In this document: piece after piece, positions 42,833 to 51,532 of the stretch
Layout: the number at the start of each line of letters is the position of its first letter
Position numbering within the stretch: the stretch's first letter is position 1
From: CAVXDY01 sp963760715
GTDB lineage: Bacteria; Actinomycetota; Thermoleophilia; Miltoncostaeales; Miltoncostaeaceae
Direction: 5' to 3'
NCBI GenBank assembly: GCA_963760715.1
Contig: CAVXDY010000003.1
Location: 496,001-560,000, forward strand
DNA: 64,000 bases
The notes under the pieces: generated by a model
The model's database searches: none
Seen by the model: the letters and a program-made list of their open reading frames with translations, nothing else
Told to the model about the DNA's origin: nothing
Translations under genes and position numbers: made by a program

Positions 42833-45800
42833 TCAGAGCAGCGAGGAGTAGAGCTCGCGCGTCTCGGCGCTGGGCTCGATGCCGAGGCGCGAGCGCAGCG
42901 TCGCGCGGCACGCGTGGAACTGGCGCAGGGCCAGGGGCCGCTCGCCGGCCTGGGCGTAGGCGCGCATCAGGGCGCGGTGCCAGCCCTCGCGCTCGCCGTC
43001 CAGCTCCACCAGGTGCCGGTAGCGCTCGATCGCGGCGCCCGGGCGGCCCATCTCGGCCAGGGTGCGCGCCAGGCGCTCCAGCAGCTCCAGCCGCGCCCGC
43101 TCCAGCTCGCGGCGCGCGTCCTCGCCCCAGGGCTCGTACGGGAAGTCGGGCAGGAAGTCCCCGCGCCACAGCGCCTCCGCGCGGAGCATGCGCTCCAGCG
43201 CCACGTCGTCGGGCGCGCCCTCCCCCGCCCGGGCCAGCCGCAGGAAGTCGCCGGCGTCCCAGGAGTCGCGCTCGCCCAGGGCCAGCCGGTAGACCTCGCC
43301 CTCGCGGTGGACCAGCGAGCCGCCCGAGCGCGGGGGCGCCAGCGGCTCGAGCGTGCGGCGCAGCTCGTGGAGCGTGGTGTCGAGCGCGCGCGTCCCCCGC
43401 TCGGGCGGCAGCTCGGGCCAGAGGTGCTCCAGCAGCCGGTCGCGGTGGACGCCGCGGGGCTCGGCGCAGACGAGGGCGCCCATGAGCGCCCGGGCCTTCG
43501 CGCGCCCGAACGAGGAGTCGGGCACCCGGTCGCCGGCGCGGTACAGGCGCAGGCCGCCGAAGGTCTCGATCCGGACCGGCTGGCGCGGGCGGCGCTCCAG
43601 AAGCTCGCGCACGCGCTCGGTGGCGCTCGCGACGCCCGGATCGGGGTCGTCCAGCAGCAGCCGGATGGTCTCGGGGTCCACGTCGGTGTCCTCGCCCATC
43701 GCGTCGGCCAGCCGCGCCCGGGCGGCCGGGTCCGACAGCCGCTCGACGCACTCGTGCAGCACCTCGCGGCCGCACTCGGCGGCGAGGCGCGCGGCCGCCG
43801 GCGCCCCGCGGAGGCCGGCCTGCAGCGCGCGCGCCAGGAGCGCCCCCGCGCGGGGCCGCTCGCGCCGGCGCCACAGGATGCCCAGGCCGAGGCGCCCGGT
43901 GAGCTCCAGGGACTCCTCCAGCCGGGCGTCCCCCAGCGGGGTCTCGATGTGCATGCTCGCCGACAGCAGGGCGGCGCGGGCGCGGAACCAGTCGAGCTGG
44001 AGGCGCGCGGCGGTCGCGACCGCCTCCTCCGCCAGCTCGCGGGCGAGTGCGGCCTGGCCGGCGGCGTCCGCCGCCAGGGCGAGCTCCCCCACCACCATGG
44101 GGATCTCGTAGGAGTCGCCGTAGTCCCGCAGCGCCGCGCGGGCGGCGGCGATGCGCGCGAGGGCCGCCTCGACATCGCCCCGGGCGGCCGCCGCGCGGGC
44201 GAGCTGGGCGCCCATGCGGTAGGCCACGTTGGTGCCGGTGCCGGCGCCGATGGCCCGGCGCGCCTCGGCCTCCAGCGCCGCCACCCCCTCCCAGTCCCCC
44301 AGCCCGCACAGCGACAGCAGCCGCCACCACAGGATCAGCAGCGACGGAGCCGACCGCATGCCGAGGGAGGCTGAGAGGTCGAGCACCGACTGGGCCTCGC
44401 GCAGGCAGTCCTCGTAGCGGCCGGTGTCGGCCAGGATCAGGGCGCGGTTGCCGCGGCCGAAGGCCTGGAGCATGAACGACTCCTCCACCTCGATCGGCTC
44501 CAGCCGGCTGAGGCCGTCCTCGATGCGCCGCAGGGCCTCGTCCAGGTGGCCGTCGGCGTAGTCGAAGTAGAAGCCGCGCACCATCTCGGCGCAGGGACCG
44601 AGCAGCGCCAGCTCGCGCCGGCCGGCCGCGGCGAGGGCGGCGCCGATCAGCTCCTCGGCCTCGGCCCGCTTGCCGCCGATCGCGTAGGCGACCGCCACGA
44701 TCATGCGCGCCAGGCCTCCGGCCGGGCCGGCGCCGTCCAGCCGCGGCAGGTGCCGCTCGGCCAGCGCGACCCGCACCGCGGGGCTCACCCCCACGGTCAG
44801 CATCGCGAGCTGCGAGCGGTACAGCGCCCCGGCGGCCCGCTCCACCTCGCCGGCGTCCATCAGGCGGTCGATCGCCCCGTCCCAGGCCTCGAAGGCGGCG
44901 CGTGCGTCGCCGCCCAGGTAGGTGAGGAGCGCGTGGGCGAGCTGAAGGCGCGGGCGCCACTCCTCGGGCGGGATGCGCTGGAGCCAGGCGGCGAGGGTCT
45001 GGCGCTCGGGCGTGGCGACCATCGACTCGGCCACGGGCTCCAGGGCCCGGGCCGCCTCGGCGAGCGCGCCGGCCTCCAGGAAGTGCCGCACCGCCTCCTG
45101 GTTGTCGCCGGCCGCCTCCCACGCCCGGGCGGCGCGCGCGTGCAGCTCCACCAGCCGCACCGGCTCGCGCTCGGCCAGGCGGCGGCGCAGGAACGCCCCG
45201 AAGAGGTGGTGATAGCGGTACCAGTCGCCCTCGGCCTGCACGATGAACAGGTGCGAGGCGACCAGGTCGCGCAGCACGTCGCGGGCGTCCGGGCGCTCCG
45301 AGACGGCCGCCGCGAGCGGCGGCGTGAACCGCTCGAGCACCGACGTGTCGAGCAGGAAGCGCTGGAGCTCCTGGGGAAGGCCCGCCAGCACCTCGTCGGC
45401 CAGGTAGTCGAAGTGCGGCCCGGCGGTGGAGACGTGCGGAGCCCGCCCGGTGGCCCCGCCGGACCGGGTCGCCAGCAGCAGCCCGGAGACCCATCCCTCG
45501 GTGCGCTGGTGCAGCTCGCCGATGTCGGTCTCGAGCAGTTCCCCGGGCGCGTCCTCCAGCAGCTCGGCGGCCTCCGAGAAGCTGAAGGCGAGCATCCCCT
45601 CGTCGATGACGGTGGCCCCGCCCGCGGCGGCGCGCGAGGCGGGGATGCCCAGGTCGCGGCGGCCGGTGATCGCCAGGTGCACGTTGGGCGGCAGGTCCGA
45701 CGCCAGGCGCCCCAGGGTGTCGCGCACCGGCCCCGGGTCGAGCGCGTGGACGTCGTCGAGCGCCAGCACGAAGTCGTCGGGGATCGTGACCACGATCTCG

Positions 45801-46174
45801 TTGGCGAGGGCGGCCATCTGCTCGTCGGGGGAGCCGCCGGGCGGCAGGGCCGTCGCCACGCCCGGGAAGGCCCCCGCCACCCCGGCGGCCACGTGCGCCA
45901 GCAGCATCTCGGGGGTGCGCAGGCGCGGGTCGCACGACACCCAGACCCACGGCAGCGGGGAGCTCTCCAGCGCCTGCACCAGGAGGGTGGTCTTGCCGTA
46001 GCCGGCCCCGGCGACGACGGCGAGCAGCCGGCCCTCCAGGCCGCGGTTCGCGCGCGCGACCAGCTCCGGGCGGGGCACGCTGTTGGGCGGCAGCCGCGGA
46101 GGCAGGAGTCGCGTGCGCAACACGCCGACCGGAATGCTCGCGGACGGCGCGCCATCGGTCACGGTCGTCGTCAT
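42833..46174 (-). CDS. giant MalT-like ATPase / SARP-type regulator
   Basis: A 1113-residue transcription regulator. The N-terminus resembles MalT/LuxR-family ATPases: TRLLPPRLPPNSVPRPELVAR, Walker A GAGYGKTT (56-63), VLALDDVHAL Walker B, then TPR-like helical repeats to ~860. The C-terminus is not a LuxR helix-turn-helix but a SARP module: an OmpR-like winged helix (RIETFGGLRLY...RAKARALMGAL...LDTTLHELRRTL) followed by a bacterial transcriptional activation domain (WRGDFLPDFPYEPW...RYRHLVELDGEREGWHRALM). Such domains bind 11-bp-spaced direct repeats, seen upstream of itself and of the adjacent dioxygenase operon. GAGGA precedes the ATG. Confidence 0.9.
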   Translation of the reverse strand: MTTTVTDGAPSASIPVGVLRTRLLPPRLPPNSVPRPELVARANRGLEGRLLAVVAGAGYGKTTLLVQALESSPLPWVWVSCDPRLRTPEMLLAHVAAGVAGAFPGVATALPPGGSPDEQMAALANEIVVTIPDDFVLALDDVHALDPGPVRDTLGRLASDLPPNVHLAITGRRDLGIPASRAAAGGATVIDEGMLAFSFSEAAELLEDAPGELLETDIGELHQRTEGWVSGLLLATRSGGATGRAPHVSTAGPHFDYLADEVLAGLPQELQRFLLDTSVLERFTPPLAAAVSERPDARDVLRDLVASHLFIVQAEGDWYRYHHLFGAFLRRRLAEREPVRLVELHARAARAWEAAGDNQEAVRHFLEAGALAEAARALEPVAESMVATPERQTLAAWLQRIPPEEWRPRLQLAHALLTYLGGDARAAFEAWDGAIDRLMDAGEVERAAGALYRSQLAMLTVGVSPAVRVALAERHLPRLDGAGPAGGLARMIVAVAYAIGGKRAEAEELIGAALAAAGRRELALLGPCAEMVRGFYFDYADGHLDEALRRIEDGLSRLEPIEVEESFMLQAFGRGNRALILADTGRYEDCLREAQSVLDLSASLGMRSAPSLLILWWRLLSLCGLGDWEGVAALEAEARRAIGAGTGTNVAYRMGAQLARAAAARGDVEAALARIAAARAALRDYGDSYEIPMVVGELALAADAAGQAALARELAEEAVATAARLQLDWFRARAALLSASMHIETPLGDARLEESLELTGRLGLGILWRRRERPRAGALLARALQAGLRGAPAAARLAAECGREVLHECVERLSDPAARARLADAMGEDTDVDPETIRLLLDDPDPGVASATERVRELLERRPRQPVRIETFGGLRLYRAGDRVPDSSFGRAKARALMGALVCAEPRGVHRDRLLEHLWPELPPERGTRALDTTLHELRRTLEPLAPPRSGGSLVHREGEVYRLALGERDSWDAGDFLRLARAGEGAPDDVALERMLRAEALWRGDFLPDFPYEPWGEDARRELERARLELLERLARTLAEMGRPGAAIERYRHLVELDGEREGWHRALMRAYAQAGERPLALRQFHACRATLRSRLGIEPSAETRELYSSLL

Positions 46175-46471
46175 GGATCCTCGGGCACGGGGGGAAGGGG
46201 GCCGATCATCCCATTCCGGAGGGCGTCAGGACCATCGAATTCTTGCGGAAACGCTCGGCTCACCCGTGACCGGCCAGGCCGTGAGCCCGCCGTGAGAGCC
46301 GCGTGAGGACGGTGGGCGAGCCTTCCCGCATGGCCGACCCCCTCCCCGCCCCCCGAGCAGGTCGAGGGCTCCCCCCGGTGCGATGGCGCCGGCGAACGGG
46401 AGTCCCGGGCACAGCCTGCCGGCAGCGCAGCGGGTCGAGGGGGTGGCCGTATCCCTCCTGGCCCGGCGGGA
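46175..46471. other. regulator upstream region, no gene
   Basis: This stretch separates the start of the SARP-type regulator from the end of prpE. I see no convincing gene: an ATG at 46330 opens a Pro/Arg-rich frame that runs antisense into prpE. It contains the three-heptamer array at 46280-46308 and the regulator's promoter. Confidence 0.5.
46280..46308 (+). promoter_or_regulatory. second CGTGANN 11-bp array (SARP-type box)
   Basis: CGTGAGC (46280), CGTGAGA (46291) and CGTGAGG (46302) repeat with exactly 11-bp spacing; a fourth CGTGACC is at 46265, 15 bp before the first. It lies ~110-135 bp upstream of the regulator start, suggesting autoregulation. Pattern and phase equal those at 39836-39864. 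Confidence 0.65.
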
Positions 46472-48355
46472 TCACGCGGTGGGCTGAAGGGCCTCGCCGA
46501 GCTCGTCCAGGATCGCCGGGTCGTCGATCGTGCTCGGCACCTCGTAGGGGCGCCCGTCGGCGATGGCCCTCATGGTCCCGCGCAGGATCTTCCCGCTGCG
46601 GGTCTTCGGCAGCCGCGCCACCACGGCGACCCGCTTCATGCTCGCCACCGGCCCGACCTCCTCGCGGACGCTCCGCACCAGCTCCCGCTGCACGTCCTCG
46701 GGGTCGCGGTCGGCGCCGGCCTTCAGCACGACCAGGGCCACCGGGACCTGGCCCTTCAGCTCGTCGGCGACGCCGATGACCGCGCACTCGGCCACGTCGG
46801 GGTGCTCGGCCACCACGGCCTCCATCGCCCCGGTGGACAGCCGGTGGCCGGCGACGTTCAGCACGTCGTCGATGCGCCCCATCACGTAGAGGTAGCCGTC
46901 CTCGTCGAAGTACCCGCCGTCGCCGGTGGTGTAGTAGCCGTCGTTGGCGGTCAGGTAGCTCTCGACGTAGCGGTCGTCGTCGTGCCAGAGGGTCGGAAGG
47001 GTGCCCGGGGGCAGCGGCAGCCCGATGACCACCGATCCCTCCTGGGGCGCCGGGGCCGGCGCCCCCTCCGAGTCGAGGATGCGCACGTCGTAGCCCGGCA
47101 CCGGCTTGGTGGGCGAGCCCGGCTTCACCGGCAGCCGCTCCAGGCCCATGCAGTTCGCGGCGACCGGCCACCCCGTCTCGGTCTGCCACCAGTGGTCGAT
47201 CACCGGCACGCCCAGGAGGTCGTGGGCCCAGTGGTAGGTGTCGGGGTCCAGACGCTCGCCGGCCAGGAACAGGCAGCGGAAGCCCGAGATGTCGTGGCGG
47301 CGCAGGTGCTCGCCCGCCGGGTCCTCCTTCTTGATGGCCCGGAAGGCGGTGGGCGCGGTGAAGAGCGTCTTCACCCCGTGCTCCGAGATGACCCGCCAGA
47401 AGGCCCCGGGATCGGGGGTGCCCACGGGCTTGCCCTCGTAGAGGATCGTGGTGCAGCCGGTGATGAGGGGCGCGTAGACGATGTAGGAGTGGCCCACCAC
47501 CCAGCCGATGTCGGACGCCGCCCAGTAGACCTCCCCGGGGCCGGTGTCGTAGATGTCCTCCATCGAGAGCCGCAGCGCCACCGCGTGCCCGCCGTTGTCG
47601 CGGACCACCCCCTTGGGCCGCGCGGTGGTACCCGAGGTGTAGAGCACGTAGAGGGGATCGGTGGCGGCGACCGGCACGCACCCGGCCGGCTCGGCGGCGG
47701 CCATGGCCTCGTGCCAGTCGACGTCGCGCCCGGCCAGCATGGGCGCCTCGGCCTCGGGGCGCTGGAGCACCACGCACGCGGCGGGGGTGTGCTCGGCCTG
47801 CTGCAGGGCGCCCTCGAGCAGCGGCGCGTACTCGACGACCCGCTGGACCTCGATGCCGCAGGAGGCCGTCACCACCACCGTGGGGCGGGCGTCGTCGATG
47901 CGCATGGCCAGCTCGCGAGAGGCGAAGCCGCCGAAGACCACCGAGTGGACCGCGCCCAGGCGGGCGCACGCCAGCATCGCCACGACGGCCTCGGGCACCA
48001 TCGGCATGTAGATCACCACGGTGTCGCCGCGCCCGACCCCCAGCGAGCGCAGGACGCCCGCGAAACGGGCCGTCTCGTCGCGCAGCTCGCGGTAGGTCAG
48101 GCTGCGGACGACGCCCGTGACCGGGGAGTCGTAGACCAGCGCGGCCTGCTCGGCGCGGCCGCCGTCCACGTGCCGGTCGAGGGCGTTGTGGCAGGTGTTG
48201 AGCACGCCGTCCGGGTACCAGCGGTAGAAGGGCGCGCGGGAGTCGTCGAGCGCCCGCGTGGGAGCCGTCTCCCAGTCGATCGCGTCCGCCGCCTCGAGCC
48301 AGAACCCCTCGGGGTCCTCCAGGCTCCTGCGGTGCCGCTCGTCGTGTGCCCCCAT
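46472..48355 (-). CDS. prpE: propionyl-CoA synthetase-type ligase
   Basis: A 627-residue AMP-forming acyl-CoA synthetase of the acetyl/propionyl type. It has RWYPDGVLNTCHNALDRHV, the AMP-binding loop LYTSGTTARPKGVVRDNGG (the 'KGVVRDNGG' form is typical of PrpE), WWQTETGWP, the GDGGYFDEDGYLYVMGRIDD hinge, and the C-terminal catalytic Lys in PKTRSGKILRG. It activates propionate or acetate. GGGGAGGGG precedes the ATG. The gap to the next ligase gene upstream is 25 bp, so the two probably form one operon. Confidence 0.9.
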   Translation of the reverse strand: MGAHDERHRRSLEDPEGFWLEAADAIDWETAPTRALDDSRAPFYRWYPDGVLNTCHNALDRHVDGGRAEQAALVYDSPVTGVVRSLTYRELRDETARFAGVLRSLGVGRGDTVVIYMPMVPEAVVAMLACARLGAVHSVVFGGFASRELAMRIDDARPTVVVTASCGIEVQRVVEYAPLLEGALQQAEHTPAACVVLQRPEAEAPMLAGRDVDWHEAMAAAEPAGCVPVAATDPLYVLYTSGTTARPKGVVRDNGGHAVALRLSMEDIYDTGPGEVYWAASDIGWVVGHSYIVYAPLITGCTTILYEGKPVGTPDPGAFWRVISEHGVKTLFTAPTAFRAIKKEDPAGEHLRRHDISGFRCLFLAGERLDPDTYHWAHDLLGVPVIDHWWQTETGWPVAANCMGLERLPVKPGSPTKPVPGYDVRILDSEGAPAPAPQEGSVVIGLPLPPGTLPTLWHDDDRYVESYLTANDGYYTTGDGGYFDEDGYLYVMGRIDDVLNVAGHRLSTGAMEAVVAEHPDVAECAVIGVADELKGQVPVALVVLKAGADRDPEDVQRELVRSVREEVGPVASMKRVAVVARLPKTRSGKILRGTMRAIADGRPYEVPSTIDDPAILDELGEALQPTA

Positions 48356-48380
48356 GCCGGCCCCTCCCCCCGTCCGTGCC

Positions 48381-49976
48381 TCAGTTGATGCGCCGCTCCC
48401 TCCCCGCCCATTCCCGCTCGCGGAGCTCGAACTTGCGGACCTTGCCGGTGGACGTGCGCGGCAGCTCGGCGAGCACCTCGAAGCTGTCGGGGCACTTGTA
48501 CCCGGCCAGGAGCCCGCGCATGTGCGCCGTGAGCTCGTCGTGTGAGGCCTCGCGCCCCGGGCGCAGCACCACGAACGCCTTGGGCCGCTCGCCCCAGTGG
48601 TCGTCGGGCACCCCGATGACGGCGACCTCGAGCACGGCCGGGTGGCTTCCGAGCGCCTGCTCCACCTCGATCGTGGAGATGTTCTCCCCGCCCGAGATCA
48701 CCACGTCCTTGGCCCGGTCGCGCAGCTCGATGTAGCCGTCGGGATGCCATACGCCGAGGTCGCCGGAGTGGAACACGCCGCCCCGGAACGCCGCGGCGGT
48801 CTGCCCGGGGTCGTCGAAGTAGCCCTTCATCACGTCGTTCCCGCTCATCACGATCTCGCCCACGGTCCGGCCGTCGCGGGGGACGTCGCGCCCGTCCTCC
48901 CCCACCACGCGGATCGGGTCGGCCATCACCATCGCCACGCCCTGACGCGACAGCAGCCGCGCGCGCTCGGGCGCCTCCTCGTCGGCCCACTCGGGCTGCC
49001 ACTGGCAGACGGTGTACGGGCCGTAGGTCTCGGTGAGGCCGTAGACGTGCAGCACGGTCGCCCCGAGGGACTCGGTCTGGCCGAGCACCGTGGGGTTGGG
49101 CGGCGCCGCGGCGGTCATCACCACCAGGCCGCGCTCGATCGGGTGGGCCGCGGGGGAGTTCACGAGCATCGAGAGCACGGTCGGCGCGCCGCACAGGTGG
49201 GTGACGCCCTCCTCGTCGATCAGGCGCCAGATCTCCTCCGGGCGCACGGCGCGCAGGCACACCTGCGTGCCGCCGGCGGCCACGATCGCCCAGGGATGGC
49301 ACCAGCCGTTGCAGTGGAACATGGGCAGGGTCCAGAGGTAGACCGTGTCCACGCGGTGGCCGGCGGTGACGTTCTCGCCGAGCGCGTTGAGGTAGGCCCC
49401 GCGGTGCGTGTACATCACGCCCTTCGGCTGCCCGGTGGTGCCCGACGTGTAGTTGATCGAGATCGTCGCGTCCTCGTCGTCGACCGTCCACGGCAGCGGC
49501 TCGTCGGACCCCCGCTCCAGCCACTCGGCGTGGGAGATGCCCGGCAGGCCGTCCGCCGCGCCGGCGTCGCCGGCCCACACGATCTCCCGCACGTCGCCCA
49601 GCCGGTCGGCGACCGGAGCCACGGTGTCGCGCAGGGACGCGTTGACCAGCAGCAGGCGCGCGCCCGAGTGCCGGCAGATGGAGCGCACCTCCTCGGCGGC
49701 GAGGCGGGTGTTGAGCGCCACCAGCACCACCCCCGCGAGCGGGGCCGCGAAGTGGGCCACGAGGAGCTCGGGGGTGTTCGGGCAGAGGTAGGCGACGCGG
49801 TCGCCGGGGCCGGCGCCCGAGGCGCGCAGCGCGTGCGCCGTGCGGGTGACGCGGGCCGCCAGATCGCCGTAGGTCATCCGGTCGGCGCCGTCCACGACGG
49901 CCACCCGGTCGGCGAACACCGAGGCCGAGCGCTCGAGGAAGGCCAGCGGCGTGAGGGGCGTGATGTGGACCGGCAC
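48381..49976 (-). CDS. acyl-CoA synthetase (fatty acid-CoA ligase type)
   Basis: A 531-residue AMP-forming ligase of the medium/long-chain acyl-CoA synthetase group. Diagnostic segments are INYTSGTTGQPKGVMYTHRGAYL, LWTLPMFHCNGWCHPW, VYGLTETYGP, FHSGDLGVWHPDGYIELRDRAKDVVISGGENIST and the catalytic Lys in LPRTSTGKVRKFELR. Acyl-chain specificity is not readable. The likely GTG start at 49976 is 6 nt after TAGAGA, an imperfect -10. It precedes prpE; a thioesterase lies 3.3 kb further on. Confidence 0.9.
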   Translation of the reverse strand: MPVHITPLTPLAFLERSASVFADRVAVVDGADRMTYGDLAARVTRTAHALRASGAGPGDRVAYLCPNTPELLVAHFAAPLAGVVLVALNTRLAAEEVRSICRHSGARLLLVNASLRDTVAPVADRLGDVREIVWAGDAGAADGLPGISHAEWLERGSDEPLPWTVDDEDATISINYTSGTTGQPKGVMYTHRGAYLNALGENVTAGHRVDTVYLWTLPMFHCNGWCHPWAIVAAGGTQVCLRAVRPEEIWRLIDEEGVTHLCGAPTVLSMLVNSPAAHPIERGLVVMTAAAPPNPTVLGQTESLGATVLHVYGLTETYGPYTVCQWQPEWADEEAPERARLLSRQGVAMVMADPIRVVGEDGRDVPRDGRTVGEIVMSGNDVMKGYFDDPGQTAAAFRGGVFHSGDLGVWHPDGYIELRDRAKDVVISGGENISTIEVEQALGSHPAVLEVAVIGVPDDHWGERPKAFVVLRPGREASHDELTAHMRGLLAGYKCPDSFEVLAELPRTSTGKVRKFELREREWAGRERRIN

Positions 49977-50059
49977 GGGATCTCTCTATGCGCCGCGCGC
50001 CCGGTGGTCAAGGCCGGGCCGGGTGTTCGGGAACGCGGAGGCGGGGGTAGGGTGGGTGC

Positions 50060-50734
50060 GTGGAGAGCGGATCCTCCACCCCCGTGCCCACCGGGGCGTC
50101 CGCAGCGACGCAGGCGATGACGCGCGACCTGGAGCCGCCGCGGGAGCTCATGAGAGTGCCGCGGGGGTCCCTCCTGGCCCCGGTCGCGGGCTGGCTCACG
50201 GCCTGGGGCGCGGTCATGCTGACCGCCGGCTGCCTGCGCGCGGCCGGCGTCGACTTCGGCCTGGGCATCGGCATCGCCACGGGGGCTCCCGGGGTGGAGG
50301 ACCGGTTCTTCCCGGGCCTCTGGGTGCTGGTGATGCAGGCGGGCGCCTTCGCCCTGGGCGGCTACGTGGCCGCCCGCATGGCCCGCACCCGGGCCGTGGC
50401 CCACGCGCTGGCCGCATGGGTGCTGGCGATGGTGGCCACCGGCGCCGACGCGATCGAGGCCTGGGTGCGGGACCCCCCGGCCGGCGTGCTGGCCGGCCTC
50501 GACCTGCCCCACTGGCTCGACACCGGGCTGTCGGGCGACTGGGAGGCCGGGATCGCCCTGGTGTGCATCGCGCTCACCGCCCTTGCCGGCGCGCTCGTGG
50601 GGGGCGGAATCGGGGCCGCCGCGAACAGGGCGGCGCTCGTCCCGGCTCCCGGTGGCGCCCCGGACGCGCTGGCCGGCGCGTCCGGGACCCGCACCATGGA
50701 GGTGCCCTACCCGGCGGCTCCCCCGCGCCGGTAG
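50060..50734 (+). CDS. polytopic membrane protein of unknown function
   Basis: A 224-residue membrane protein with four hydrophobic segments (VAGWLTAWGAVMLTAGCLRAAG, LWVLVMQAGAFALGGYVAARMAR, VAHALAAWVLAMVATGAD, AGIALVCIALTALAGALVGGGIGA) and an N-terminal soluble tail of 40 residues. The 'GGYVAARMARTRAVAHALAAWVL' part is common in small actinobacterial membrane proteins of unknown role. GTG start is 6 nt after TAGGGT (50048-50053): leaderless. Its end overlaps the convergent permease gene by 28 bp. Confidence 0.75.
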   Translation: MESGSSTPVPTGASAATQAMTRDLEPPRELMRVPRGSLLAPVAGWLTAWGAVMLTAGCLRAAGVDFGLGIGIATGAPGVEDRFFPGLWVLVMQAGAFALGGYVAARMARTRAVAHALAAWVLAMVATGADAIEAWVRDPPAGVLAGLDLPHWLDTGLSGDWEAGIALVCIALTALAGALVGGGIGAAANRAALVPAPGGAPDALAGASGTRTMEVPYPAAPPRR

Positions 50735-51532
50735 CGGCGCACCGCCAGCGGGACGAACACCAGCAGGAGCCCGGCGGTCCAGGCGAAGCTGATGAGCACG
50801 TCCTGGACCCACGGCCCGCCGAGCACCAGGGCGCGCACCGCGTTGACGGCCGCCGTCACCGGCTGGTGGTTCGCGAACGCCTGGAGCCAGGTCGGCATCG
50901 TCTCGGTGGGCACGAACGCGCTCGAGACGAACACGAGCGGCAGCAGGAGCGGGAAGGCGGCCGCCTGGGCGGTCTCGGCGTTGCTCACCGAGAGCCCGAT
51001 GAACGCGAAGACCCACGACAACGAGAAGCCGAAGAGCAGCAGCACGACGAGGGCCAGGAGCAGCTTGGCGACGTCGGTCTGGAGCCGGAAGCCCACCGCG
51101 AAGCCCACCGCCAGCATCAGCATCACCACGAGCGTGTTGCGGCAGAGGTCGGCGATCGTGCGCCCGGCGAGCACGGCCGACCGCGCCATCGGCAGCGATT
51201 GCAGGCGCTCGATGAGACCGCCCCCGCGGTCGAACGGCCAGGCCGATCGCGGTCTGGACGGCGCCGAAGGCGACCACCTGGGCGAAGACGCCGGGCATGA
51301 GGTAGTTGACGTAGTCGATGCCGGCGACGTGGATCGCGCCGCCGAACACGTAGCGGAACATCAGGACGAACAGCAGCGGCTGGATGGTGGCGAACACCAG
51401 GAGCTGCGGCACCCGCCGGATCGTCAGCAGGTTGCGCCAGGTCATGGCGAGGACGTCGCGCATGCCGAAGCGGATGCGCCCCAGCCCGCTCGCCGCGATG
51501 GGGAACGGGGCGCGGAGTGCGGTGGTGCTCAT
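50707..51532 (-). pseudogene. ABC-2 permease (DrrB-like), frameshifted
   Basis: A daunorubicin-resistance type ABC-2 permease broken by one frameshift. From the ATG at 51532 (overlapping the ATPase stop, ATGA) the frame gives LAMTWRNLLTIRRVPQLLVF and VNYLMPGVFAQVVAFGAVQTAIGLA, then becomes nonsense near 51235. Another frame resumes with RGGGLIERLQSLPMARSAVLAGRTIADLCRNTL and runs through five helices to the stop at 50707. The joined product would be of normal length, so this may be a recent mutation or a sequencing error; read support would tell. Confidence 0.75.

Noticed and set aside
42828..45950. 1040-codon minus-strand frame parallel to the giant regulator
   Set aside because: Off-frame shadow of the regulator; repeats of RRGRGR type, no motif.
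46330..46779. Plus-strand frame downstream of the second CGTGANN array
   Set aside because: Pro/Arg-rich, no domain, and mostly antisense to prpE. The array is more likely for the regulator itself.
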